Assembly: GCF_002025665.1 (NCBI RefSeq)
Contig: NZ_CP018786.1
Location: 5,022,001 to 5,086,000, forward strand
Source: Chryseobacterium indologenes
Lineage (GTDB): Bacteria; Bacteroidota; Bacteroidia; Flavobacteriales; Weeksellaceae
Length of the DNA: 64,000 nucleotides
Reading direction: 5' to 3'
The number at the start of each line of letters is the position of its first letter. The first letter of the stretch is position 1. Below the pieces are notes generated by a model. It did not search any database. It saw only the letters and a list, made by a program, of their open reading frames with translations, and had not been told where the DNA came from. Both the position numbers and the translations under genes were made by a program. This document shows, piece by piece, positions 17,370-25,156 of this stretch.

Positions 17370-18098
17370 TTAGTTGAATCTGTACAAATGTTTTTTCCAA
17401 ATTCTTGCCAACAGCCATCCCACCAAAGCTCCACCTACGTGAGCCAAGTGAGCTATTCCTCCTCCATTTCCTGATAATCCAAGATATATTGAAATTACCA
17501 CAATAATGGGTAACAAATATTTTACTTTAATCGGAACCGGAATAAACATAATTCCGATTTTAGAATCCGGATATAATGTTGCAAATGCCGCTACTACTCC
17601 AAAAATAGCTCCGGAGGCACCTACCATTGGTGTTGCCACAATACCTTTTAAACTTTCAAGTAACTCTTTCTGTTTAAGAATGGAAGTTGTATTTCCTGCA
17701 AATTCAACGCTTGCACCGGATAAATAGGCATTGACATTAAATCCCAGTTGCTCCAATTCGCGGGAAAGTTGCTGAACTTCTACAAAGTTCCATAAATTAA
17801 AAAGGAAAAATGCTCCCAAGCCACTTGCAAAGTATAGAATCAAATACTTTTTGTCACCTAAAGTCTGTTCCAGAATAGGACCAAAACTAAAGAGTGTCAT
17901 CATATTAAATAAAATATGCATAATACTTCCGTGCATAAACATATGGGTAATAACCTGCCATGAATGGAAAAAGGGAGAGAACGGATAAAATCCGGCGAGA
18001 TAACCAATAATCTGGTTTCCCATAAAGTAAGTAACAATAAATACTATAACATTGATTATAATAATATTCCTTGTAATTGGCGGTATATTGTTAAACAT
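17370..18098 (-). CDS. Rhomboid-family intramembrane serine protease
   Basis: A 242-residue polytopic membrane protein of the rhomboid family, which cleaves membrane proteins within or near their membrane segments. The catalytic serine lies in GASGAIFG (residues 160-167, Ser162) and the histidine in HLAHVGG (His220). The oxyanion-side motif HMFMHGSIMHILFNM (52-66) is conserved. Between helices there is an extra loop (about residues 105-155) compared with minimal rhomboids. It starts five bases after the mutL stop, so it is very likely in the mutL transcript. Confidence 0.93.
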   Translation of the reverse strand: MFNNIPPITRNIIIINVIVFIVTYFMGNQIIGYLAGFYPFSPFFHSWQVITHMFMHGSIMHILFNMMTLFSFGPILEQTLGDKKYLILYFASGLGAFFLFNLWNFVEVQQLSRELEQLGFNVNAYLSGASVEFAGNTTSILKQKELLESLKGIVATPMVGASGAIFGVVAAFATLYPDSKIGIMFIPVPIKVKYLLPIIVVISIYLGLSGNGGGIAHLAHVGGALVGWLLARIWKKHLYRFN

Positions 18099-18103
18099 GT
18101 TTT

Positions 18104-19900
18104 TTAAAATTTGTTTTTAAAGTCGTTAAACGGAACTTCATAAAAGCATCTTTTGCCGTCCGGTAAAAATTCCGGGAAGCCTAATGCTGTAAAGTCTTTA
18201 ATCAACTGTTCCGCATCTTTTTTATAAATAAAGTCAAATCTTGACTTCGACTGCATTTTATTCCATTGGTTATGGTAATACTGCAAAAATTCTTCTTCCG
18301 TCTTGTAGTCCAGGATCTCAAAAAGGTTTTCAAGGAACTTCATAGCCTGCGTTTCTTTCAGTCCTTCTGGAAGTGAATCTATTCGAAGTACACTTTCATG
18401 AGCAATTTTCATGTCAAACCCTAATTCCGGAAGATATTTTTTTATCGAATTGTATTTTGTCTTTTCGATTTCATTCATATGATACTCCAGAGAAAAAAGA
18501 AGAGCATGGCTATTTGTATTGGATTTTCTGGTGGATTTATTTCCTTCAGAAACCAACAGTCTGTGCATTCTTCCCAAATCCAGCATTAATGTAACATCTC
18601 CTTTATTGAAAAGCCAGTATCCATTGGGAAGTCTCATCAGATCTTCATCAAAATCTTCATCTTCAAAGAGATTAATCTTTGAAGGTTCTGCCGTTATATT
18701 CTGATGGTACATTTCTGTAAGGTTCTGAATTTCCTCCGGATGAACTACATTTTTTTCTTCCAGAAACGGATTATAGTCTTTATCTACAATGATTTCCGGC
18801 ATTTTGAAAACACCTCCACCGGTTCCGCCTCCATTGCTTTTGCTCGGAATAGGTTTATTCATCATTTCATCCAGTTCCGGATCTCTATCGAAATCCAGGC
18901 TTGGAGAAACATTATAAATTCCTAAAGATCTTTTTATGGTTGAACGAAGCAGAGCAAAAATAAGATGCTCGTCCTCAAATTTCACTTCTGTTTTCTGTGG
19001 ATGAATGTTGACATCTATCTTCTCCGGATCAAGCTCCAGGAAAAGGAAAAAAGACGGTACATATCCAGGTTGAAGAAGCCCTTCAAAAGCTTCCTGTACT
19101 GCTTTATTAAAGTATGGACTTCTGAAATATCTTCCGTTTACGAAAAGAAACTGCTCACCTCTTGCTTTCTTAGCGCCTTCAGGCTTGGCAACAAAACCAT
19201 GAAGTTTACACCAGATAATATCTTCTTTAATGGGAATCAACAGTGGCTGTAATTTTCTTCCGAAAACATCCACAATACGCTGCATCTGACTTCCTTTTCT
19301 TAGTCTGAAAACCGCTTCATCATCATGGAACAGGGAAAACTCAAGGTTTTCATGAGCTAATGCAACACGCTGAAATTCATCAATTACGTGTCTGAATTCA
19401 ATATTATTATTTTTCAAAAACTTCCTTCTTGCAGGAACGTTATAGAAAAGGTTTTTTACCAAAAAGTTTGATCCGTCTGCTGTCTGAACCGGGTCCTGAA
19501 ACTGGAAAACTCCTCCTTCAATATAGATATTGGTCCCGATGGAAGTATCTTTCTGTTTGGTTCTGAGCTCCACCTGGGAAACTGCTGCAATAGAAGCCAG
19601 AGCTTCACCACGGAAGCCTTTTGTGGCAATCTTAAAGATATCTTCTGTTCCTTTGATTTTGGAGGTAGCATGTCTTTCAAACGCCATGCGGGCATCTGTT
19701 TCAGACATTCCTTTTCCGTCGTCTACCACCTGGATAAGGTTTTTTCCGGCATCTCTGATGATCAATTCAATTTTCGTTGCATCGGCATCAATAGCATTTT
19801 CCAAAAGTTCTTTCACGATGGATGCAGGCCGCTGCACCACCTCTCCTGCTGCAATTTGGTTGGCTACATGATCCGGTAAAAGCTGAATAATATCTGACAT
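18104..19900 (-). CDS. mutL: DNA mismatch repair protein MutL (endonuclease motif degenerate)
   Basis: MutL couples mismatch recognition by MutS to strand removal. I start at the internal ATG (MSDIIQLLPDHVANQIAAGE), because a TAnnTTTG box at 19920-19927 would put the transcript start next to the longer ORF's first codon at 19915. The N-terminal GHKL ATPase motifs are intact: ELLENAIDADA, DDGKGM, RHATSKI and GFRGEALASIAAVSQ. The C-terminal dimerisation domain has LMLDLGRMHRLLVSE where endonuclease-type MutL has DQHA-x2-E-x4-E, and no CPHGRP-type zinc motif at the end (instead DGKRCFYEVPF). It therefore probably lacks intrinsic nickase activity. Length 598. Confidence 0.95.
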   Translation of the reverse strand: MSDIIQLLPDHVANQIAAGEVVQRPASIVKELLENAIDADATKIELIIRDAGKNLIQVVDDGKGMSETDARMAFERHATSKIKGTEDIFKIATKGFRGEALASIAAVSQVELRTKQKDTSIGTNIYIEGGVFQFQDPVQTADGSNFLVKNLFYNVPARRKFLKNNNIEFRHVIDEFQRVALAHENLEFSLFHDDEAVFRLRKGSQMQRIVDVFGRKLQPLLIPIKEDIIWCKLHGFVAKPEGAKKARGEQFLFVNGRYFRSPYFNKAVQEAFEGLLQPGYVPSFFLFLELDPEKIDVNIHPQKTEVKFEDEHLIFALLRSTIKRSLGIYNVSPSLDFDRDPELDEMMNKPIPSKSNGGGTGGGVFKMPEIIVDKDYNPFLEEKNVVHPEEIQNLTEMYHQNITAEPSKINLFEDEDFDEDLMRLPNGYWLFNKGDVTLMLDLGRMHRLLVSEGNKSTRKSNTNSHALLFSLEYHMNEIEKTKYNSIKKYLPELGFDMKIAHESVLRIDSLPEGLKETQAMKFLENLFEILDYKTEEEFLQYYHNQWNKMQSKSRFDFIYKKDAEQLIKDFTALGFPEFLPDGKRCFYEVPFNDFKNKF

Positions 19901-20215
19901 AAAAACGTAAATCAACTTACAAAAATAGTTAATGAAAACGGGAATTAAAATACTAAAATCGTGATTTAATATTTAATTATCAACATTTTTACCTATTTAT
20001 CCCCAACTGATTTTTTTAATGTTTGTAATGAAGGGCGTTAGCAAGTCGATAAGTCAGATCAGAAAACTTTCATTTCAACCGTCAGAAAAATATGGTAAAA
20101 AATAACAGAAACGCTTATACTAAAGACCAATTTTCATAAAAACACCCCTATTTCATCACAAAATAAGGGCATTTACAGCTAGTTTATACAAAAAATTAAT
20201 AGTGTGTTTTCTATT
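19901..20215. other. Gap between mutL and the YoaK-like gene
   Basis: Contains a possible mutL -7 box on the minus strand (TATTTTTG at 19927-19920) and, nearer the upstream gene, a likely terminator of that gene at 20145-20170. The rest is AT-rich and I see no gene in it. Confidence 0.5.
20145..20170 (-). terminator. Probable terminator of the YoaK-like gene
   Basis: Read on the minus strand, GCCCTTATTTT and AAATAGGGG pair with one bulged base and are followed by TGTTTTTA. It lies 46 bases after the stop codon. Confidence 0.5.
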
Positions 20216-21043
20216 TTAATCCTCAAAGACAAGTTTTCTTTTCTTCTCTCTTTTAGGAATTCCATGGATTTTCTCATACAGATAAGCAAAAATATTGGGC
20301 TTTCTGTAAATCCTGTTGTATCTGTACTTCGTGTTGAAGTGACGGATATGAATTTTATAAGCATCGTAGCCGATGACAATCAGAAGACATATACTGATGA
20401 CATAGAAGACTCTGAATTCCAGATAATAGTAAGTCAACCCTGAAAATACAGCTCCCATTACATAAGCAAGCATAATACTCATCAATAGTTTGGCTCTGCC
20501 AATCAACTCTCCGTTTTTTCTGTATTTTTTCTGGGTAAACATGGATACCAGAATTCCCAGATCGGTAGTTGTTCCCGTAAGGTGGGTTGTTTTTACAGAG
20601 AAGTTGGAGATACTTGCCGTTAACCCGTTTTGAAGTCCGGTTGCGAAAAGCATCAATGCGACTAAATATTCTGTTTCTTCTAATGTTTTCTGATAATAAA
20701 ACTGCCCGTATATTCCTACAAAAAGAAGACATATAATTTCCAGCACAATGGGCATAGAATGGGCAAAATATTTACTTTTTTTATTAAAATTGATGACAAT
20801 GAAGTTGGATAGAAAGCTTCCGAAGAAGAACAAAAAGATCCATCCTCCCACAACTCCTACCTGCGTCCAGTTTCCTTTACTGATTTCTGCCGCCAAAATT
20901 GCGTAGTGTCCCGTTACGTTTGACGTAAAAGAGAGAAATATTAATAGGGATGCGATATTTATAGTACCTGCCGTAAAGGCAGTCAGCGTCCCCAACCTGA
21001 TATTGTCTCCCAGTGTCCTGCTGTTACTATAATTTCTTAACAT
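20216..21043 (-). CDS. YoaK/DUF1275 family membrane protein
   Basis: A 275-residue membrane protein of the DUF1275 (YoaK) family, function unknown, possibly a transporter. Family hallmarks are the N-terminal GTLTAFTAGTINIASLLIFLSFTSNVTGHYAIL and the repeat-like TGLQNGLTASISNFSVKTTHLTGTTTDLG. Six helices are visible, followed by a charged tail (IHIRHFNTKYRYNRIYRK and a Lys/Arg-rich end). It lies 30 bases after the Usp-like gene, and the two are probably co-transcribed. Confidence 0.87.
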   Translation of the reverse strand: MLRNYSNSRTLGDNIRLGTLTAFTAGTINIASLLIFLSFTSNVTGHYAILAAEISKGNWTQVGVVGGWIFLFFFGSFLSNFIVINFNKKSKYFAHSMPIVLEIICLLFVGIYGQFYYQKTLEETEYLVALMLFATGLQNGLTASISNFSVKTTHLTGTTTDLGILVSMFTQKKYRKNGELIGRAKLLMSIMLAYVMGAVFSGLTYYYLEFRVFYVISICLLIVIGYDAYKIHIRHFNTKYRYNRIYRKPNIFAYLYEKIHGIPKREKKRKLVFED

Positions 21044-21073
21044 TTTTAATCGTTTTTAAATTGTGTTTAATCT

Positions 21074-21568
21074 TTAGACCTCTACAAAGATCTCTGCCAG
21101 CCTTCCTCTTTCCGGAAGTTTTTCTCTTACTTCAACAGTAATTTCATGAGACTTCAGCTCTTTGCATTTTTTGATATAAGGAATCAGATCAAATTTGCCT
21201 TTTCCCTTGCTTTTGATGGATGGAGAATAATAAGCTTCCTCAATATTTTCCGCCTTTACATACTGGTTGAATGTTCTTTGAAAACTTCCTGTAAAGACAT
21301 CACAGATGATTTTATTAACCAGATGAGGATATTTATTACTGATAATTCCAAAGGCATCACAAAATTCTGTTGGCCTGATTTTATTGAAAACAGATGTTTT
21401 GGTGCTGAACAAAAGATCTCTGATAGAATCTCCGGAATCATACCCGGAAGTCAAAAGAATATTATATTGGTTCTGATCTTCTGCTGCATCTTTCTCTTTA
21501 AGTACTTTTTTCAATATATTCAATGACTCAAGAGAGTAATCTGTTGCAATTAAAATTGTTTTAGTCAT
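21074..21568 (-). CDS. Usp-like hypothetical protein
   Basis: A 164-residue soluble protein. The opening MTKTILIATDYSLESLNILKKVL resembles the first strand and helix of universal stress protein A folds (ATD-S), and the following alternation of strand and helix fits, but the ATP-binding Gly motif near the C-terminus of Usp proteins is not evident. I would call it a Usp-like protein of unknown function. It is the first gene of a two-gene unit with the YoaK-like protein. Confidence 0.65.
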   Translation of the reverse strand: MTKTILIATDYSLESLNILKKVLKEKDAAEDQNQYNILLTSGYDSGDSIRDLLFSTKTSVFNKIRPTEFCDAFGIISNKYPHLVNKIICDVFTGSFQRTFNQYVKAENIEEAYYSPSIKSKGKGKFDLIPYIKKCKELKSHEITVEVREKLPERGRLAEIFVEV

Positions 21569-21802
21569 GTTCTTATTATTTTGTATTGTGTTTATCTTTT
21601 TTGATGATACAAAACTAGAACGACCATATTAGAAGATCTTTGGAATGGAATTAAAATGTGATTAAAGAGATTAAAATGAGATTAGAAAATTGTTAAGGGG
21701 AATTAATATTGGAAAAATCAAAAATCAAAAACAGGAAATAACAGCTTGTTTTTCAGAACCAAACAAACTAAAACAGATAGAGAAATGCTAAAATAGTGAT
21801 TC

Positions 21803-23218
21803 TTATTTGTCCATTACTTCGCCTTTCTGCATCATGCTATAGAAATTCGGGAACTTCATCTGTACCGTTGTCCCCTGATTCTCGTGCGAGCTTACAATTA
21901 GTTCTCCGTGATGCATTCTTACGATGTTTCGCGCCAATGGAAGTCCGATTCCGTAGCCTTCATAGTTATTTGTATTAGAAGCTCTGAAGAACGGATCATA
22001 GATTTTGTTCATTTCCACTTCAGGAATTCCAATACCATTATCTTTTACAATAATGTACACATCCGAATTGGTCGCTCCCAGAGATACTTTAACCTGCTGG
22101 AAATTAGAATATTTACAGCCATTACTGATAATATTAGCTACCGCAAGATGCAATAACTGCTCATTCCCCTGTACTTTTAGTTTCTTCGGATTATCAGGAA
22201 GCATACTGATATCGAGATAGATATTATTTCGGGAATCAATTCTTCTTAGGGTTTCAATAACGTCCCAAAGCAGCTGATCAATTCTTACCTTATCCATTTT
22301 CTGAACCTTTCCGTCAAATCCGGTTTGGGCAATCATTAATAAGGCTTTGATCTTTTTATCCAGCTTTTCGGCTTCATCCAGAATGATTCCCAGGGTTTCT
22401 TTATATTCGTCCGCTGTTCTGCTGATAGAAAGGGCAACATCAGCTTCTCCCATAATAGACGTAAGAGGAGTTCTTAGCTCGTGGGAAACATTTCCAATAA
22501 GGTGATTCTGGGTTTCGAAAGAAGTTTCAATACGGTTGAGCATATCATTAAAGGTATCCACCAGCTCGTTAAGTTCTTTATTATCAGGCTGAGACTCAAG
22601 TCTTAAGTGAAGATTTTCAGAACTGATCTCCTTTACTTTTCCAGTGATTTTTAAGATCGGTCTGAATAAAGTTTTAGATAAATAAAAAGAGAAAATCATA
22701 CTAAAGAACAGAGACAGTACGATACAGGTAAGCAGTGTTCGCTTTAAAAAACCCAGATAATAAACGACATAATGGTTTTTAGCAGAAGCAATAGCAATAT
22801 AATCTTTATCATCATATCTGAAACTCTGTCCTATATAATAAAATTCTTCATCATTATAATTGGACTCTCCTTCTTTGATGATATTTTTAAAGAAATAGGC
22901 AGGAATATGAACTTCCTGAGATATTTTTTTGAAATTGGAATCTGTAGGAACGGCAAAAACATAGTCTTTTTCCATCGGAAGCTCTTCATCATTCAGGCTG
23001 CTGAGAACATAATTTTCCGGAAGGTCGAGATGATCTTTGCTTTTTTCGATCTGAACAATTGTTGCTGTTCTGATCTTCAGCAACTCATAAAACCTCTGGT
23101 GCGAAAAATTAACAATTGAAAAGTACACCAAACCACTGAACAACAAAATGATGGCGGTAAAAACCAACATCAAAAGTACCATCGTTTTGGTCTGATTTGT
23201 AATAACTTTATTAAACAT
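21803..23218 (-). CDS. Sensor histidine kinase (HAMP, HisKA, HATPase)
   Basis: A 471-residue membrane sensor kinase. It has a helix at about residues 13-35, a periplasmic sensor domain of about 120 residues, and a second helix near 158-182. A HAMP linker follows, then the H-box IGNVSHELRTPLTS with the phosphorylated His246. The ATPase domain shows N-box ANIISNGCKYS, G1 DNGIGIP, F-box DPFFRASNT and G2 GYGIGLPLA. The layout is that of CusS/BaeS-like kinases. It lies three bases from its partner response regulator. The signal is unknown; proximity to the phosphonate locus is suggestive only. Confidence 0.93.
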   Translation of the reverse strand: MFNKVITNQTKTMVLLMLVFTAIILLFSGLVYFSIVNFSHQRFYELLKIRTATIVQIEKSKDHLDLPENYVLSSLNDEELPMEKDYVFAVPTDSNFKKISQEVHIPAYFFKNIIKEGESNYNDEEFYYIGQSFRYDDKDYIAIASAKNHYVVYYLGFLKRTLLTCIVLSLFFSMIFSFYLSKTLFRPILKITGKVKEISSENLHLRLESQPDNKELNELVDTFNDMLNRIETSFETQNHLIGNVSHELRTPLTSIMGEADVALSISRTADEYKETLGIILDEAEKLDKKIKALLMIAQTGFDGKVQKMDKVRIDQLLWDVIETLRRIDSRNNIYLDISMLPDNPKKLKVQGNEQLLHLAVANIISNGCKYSNFQQVKVSLGATNSDVYIIVKDNGIGIPEVEMNKIYDPFFRASNTNNYEGYGIGLPLARNIVRMHHGELIVSSHENQGTTVQMKFPNFYSMMQKGEVMDK

Positions 23219-23221
23219 TCA

Positions 23222-23929
23222 TTATGTCTTTTTCAACACATATCCCATTCCTATCACAGTATGAATCAACTTATTATCATCCTGGCTATCCAGTTTCTTT
23301 CTTAAATAATTTACATACACATCTACCACATTGGTTCCCAGCTCGTAATTTACACCCCAAACTGCATCCAGAATTTCGGCTCTTGAAATTACTTTTTCCG
23401 GGTTATTCAGGAAATACAGCAAGAGTTTATATTCTGTGGAAGTAAGGGAAATATCTTCACCGGCACGGGTTACTTTCTTGGTGTAGTCATTCACCATCAG
23501 ATCCGAAAACTGAAAAACATGTTCATTATCCGGTTCAGGTTCAGTGATTTCCATTGGACCGTTGTTATTGCTTCTCCTTAGTAAAGACTTTACACGGGCT
23601 ACCAGTTCAATGAATTTAAAAGGTTTCACCAGATAATCATCTCCGCCACTTTCCAATCCGAGAACAATGTTTTCAGAAGTTCCCAAAGCAGTTAGAAATA
23701 AAATCGGAACGCTCTGATTGGTTTTTCTTATTTCTTTACATACGTCCAGACCATTCATTTCCGGAAGCATAATATCTAAAATTACCAGATCGAAATCATT
23801 AGCCTGCACCAGCTGCACTCCTGTACGCCCGTCAAAGGCAACAGAAATTTCATATCCATTTTCCTGAAGTCCCTTTTTAATAAAGGAAACTACACTGGTT
23901 TCGTCTTCGATAAGAATAATTTTTTTCAT
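23222..23929 (-). CDS. OmpR-family response regulator
   Basis: A 236-residue DNA-binding response regulator. I start at MKKIILIEDE (23929): the open frame extends 40 codons upstream, but that stretch is unlike any receiver domain, and a TAnnTTTG box (TATTTTTG on the minus strand, 23957-23950) lies just upstream of 23929. The receiver domain has the acidic pair ED at 8-9, the phosphoacceptor Asp52 in LVILDIMLPEMNG, Thr in FLTALG and Lys in LVKPF. The C-terminal winged helix is of the Trans_reg_C type (SLTSTEYKLLLYFLNN to VVDVYVNYLRKKL). It is the cognate partner of the adjacent kinase. Confidence 0.94.
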   Translation of the reverse strand: MKKIILIEDETSVVSFIKKGLQENGYEISVAFDGRTGVQLVQANDFDLVILDIMLPEMNGLDVCKEIRKTNQSVPILFLTALGTSENIVLGLESGGDDYLVKPFKFIELVARVKSLLRRSNNNGPMEITEPEPDNEHVFQFSDLMVNDYTKKVTRAGEDISLTSTEYKLLLYFLNNPEKVISRAEILDAVWGVNYELGTNVVDVYVNYLRKKLDSQDDNKLIHTVIGMGYVLKKT

Positions 23930-24066
23930 AGATGAAATAAGGAGTTTTACAAAAATAGGGAAATTTTCTTGGGGAGAAAAGGCGAAAAGATCTGAGAAAG
24001 CCAAAGGCAAATAATAATTTTCAATGAATTGATTCTTTCCCATATCCAAACTCTATAGAATAATAT

Positions 24067-24074
24067 TACCTTTG
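24067..24074 (+). promoter_or_regulatory. -7 promoter box of the cupin XRE regulator
   Basis: TACCTTTG matches TAnnTTTG 47 bases before the ATG at 24122. I found no TTG at the usual -33 distance, so strength is uncertain. Confidence 0.45.
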
Positions 24075-24121
24075 TTTTGAATATAATGATGAAAAAATAA
24101 TCAGGTTAAATTGCACACAGT

Positions 24122-24691
24122 ATGAATGACTTTTTAATAGGTATCGGCAAGAGACTAAAGGATATTAGAAAAAAGAATAATTTAACCATTAATGAATTGG
24201 CTTTCAAAGCTAATGTGAGCAACGGCCTTGTTTCCAGGATTGAAAACGGAAGAACGATCCCTTCCCTTCCTGTTCTCTTAGATCTGATCCAATCGCTGGA
24301 GATTGATGCCAGTTATTTTTTTGAAGGGGTTGAAAAAAAGTCCAACGCCAAATTCATCTATGTTCCAAAGGAAAGCCAGCAAGTCATTGAAAAAGAAGTA
24401 GAAGCTGAGGGATTCAAATACATGCATATCTTCAGCAAGAGTCTTCATTCTTTAGGCTTTGAAGCCGTATTGCTGACTCTTGAACCCAATTCTAAAAGAG
24501 AAAAGGTCATTACCGATGCCTGGGAATTCAAATATATTCTAAAAGGCGAAGTAAAATATGTAATTGATAATGAGGAAATCATCCTTAAAGAAGGAGATTC
24601 GCTTTATTTCAACGGAAAATTTCCTCACGTTCCGGTAAGTATTAGTGATGAAAGCTGTGTGATGCTTGTTCTTTATTTTTATACGGCTTAA
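24122..24691 (+). CDS. XRE-family regulator with C-terminal cupin domain
   Basis: A 189-residue regulator with an N-terminal helix-turn-helix (about residues 8-62, KRLKDIRKKNNLTINELAFKA then VSNGLVSRIENGRTIPSL) and a C-terminal cupin barrel (about 115-187, with LKGEVKYVIDNEEIILKEGDSLYFNGKFPHVPVS). Proteins of this architecture usually control small catabolic clusters and bind a small ligand in the cupin. It is read in the same direction as, and is the gene before, the TonB receptor/phosphonate genes, so it is the first candidate local regulator of them. Ligand unknown. Confidence 0.88.
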   Translation: MNDFLIGIGKRLKDIRKKNNLTINELAFKANVSNGLVSRIENGRTIPSLPVLLDLIQSLEIDASYFFEGVEKKSNAKFIYVPKESQQVIEKEVEAEGFKYMHIFSKSLHSLGFEAVLLTLEPNSKREKVITDAWEFKYILKGEVKYVIDNEEIILKEGDSLYFNGKFPHVPVSISDESCVMLVLYFYTA

Positions 24692-24751
24692 ATACTTTTT
24701 TTAACGCAAAAGAATACGCAAGGAAAATATAAAACTTAGCGTATATTTCTT

Positions 24752-24775
24752 GTTCGCAAGGGCATTTCATTCAGC
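24752..24775 (+). repeat. Single arm of the REP-like element
   Basis: Matches the left arm of the repeat at 6383-6406 in about 21 of 24 bases (begins GTTCGCAAGGGCATTTCA). The flanks are also similar: both are preceded by copies of the word ACGCAA. The partner arm is missing here. Confidence 0.6.
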
Positions 24776-24846
24776 AATGCATCAAATTATAATCGCTTTA
24801 TTCAGCTATTTTCTATATCATTCCTCAAATTCCGATTTCCAAACCA

Positions 24847-24865
24847 TTACAAAAGTTTACAAATA
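24847..24865 (+). promoter_or_regulatory. Shared 19-base element upstream of the TonB receptor gene
   Basis: TTACAAAAGTTTACAAATA occurs here and, as its exact reverse complement, at 31490-31508 upstream of the phosphatase gene. Internally it contains two TTACAAA-like units ten bases apart, the layout of a site for a dimer of an OmpR/PhoB-type regulator. Function is inferred. Confidence 0.5.
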
Positions 24866-25156
24866 TGCAACTTTTGATTTTCTCTTTTCTTCTAAGATGA
24901 ACGAAATATGAACTAAAACAAGCCTTTTTTCAGCATGTTTCTATTCCTGATATTTTGGGAAAACATTTACTAAAAACGTTGAAATAGTCACTTTAAACCC
25001 TATTTTGTAGAATTTTCAAAAGGTAACTTCAATTGATTGTAAAGTAAAAAAGACGTAATAAATCGGGTTTATTTGTTAAATAATACTTAATATAAAATAT
25101 TTATATATATTAAAATTATTAGCGTGATTTGCATAAAAAATTTAATATATGTAAAA

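Larger units (their letters stand above)
24692..25156. other. Long leader region before the TonB receptor gene
   Basis: This 465-base region holds a half REP-like repeat (24752-24775), a 19-base element shared with the phosphatase promoter (24847-24865), and a very AT-rich stretch up to the ATG. No open reading frame of interest is seen. I could not identify a convincing TAnnTTTG box. Confidence 0.55.

Noticed and set aside
19901..19915. MutL start five codons earlier
   Set aside because: A TAnnTTTG box at 19920-19927 would place the transcript start at or after that codon; MSDIIQLLPD is also the usual MutL start.
21803..23929. The kinase/regulator pair as PhoR/PhoB controlling the phosphonate genes
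   Set aside because: The kinase has a large periplasmic sensor unlike PhoR, and no Pho-type neighbours such as pst or phoU are present. Possible but unsupported.
23930..24049. Forty extra N-terminal residues on the response regulator
   Set aside because: They resemble no domain, and a promoter-like box lies inside this stretch.
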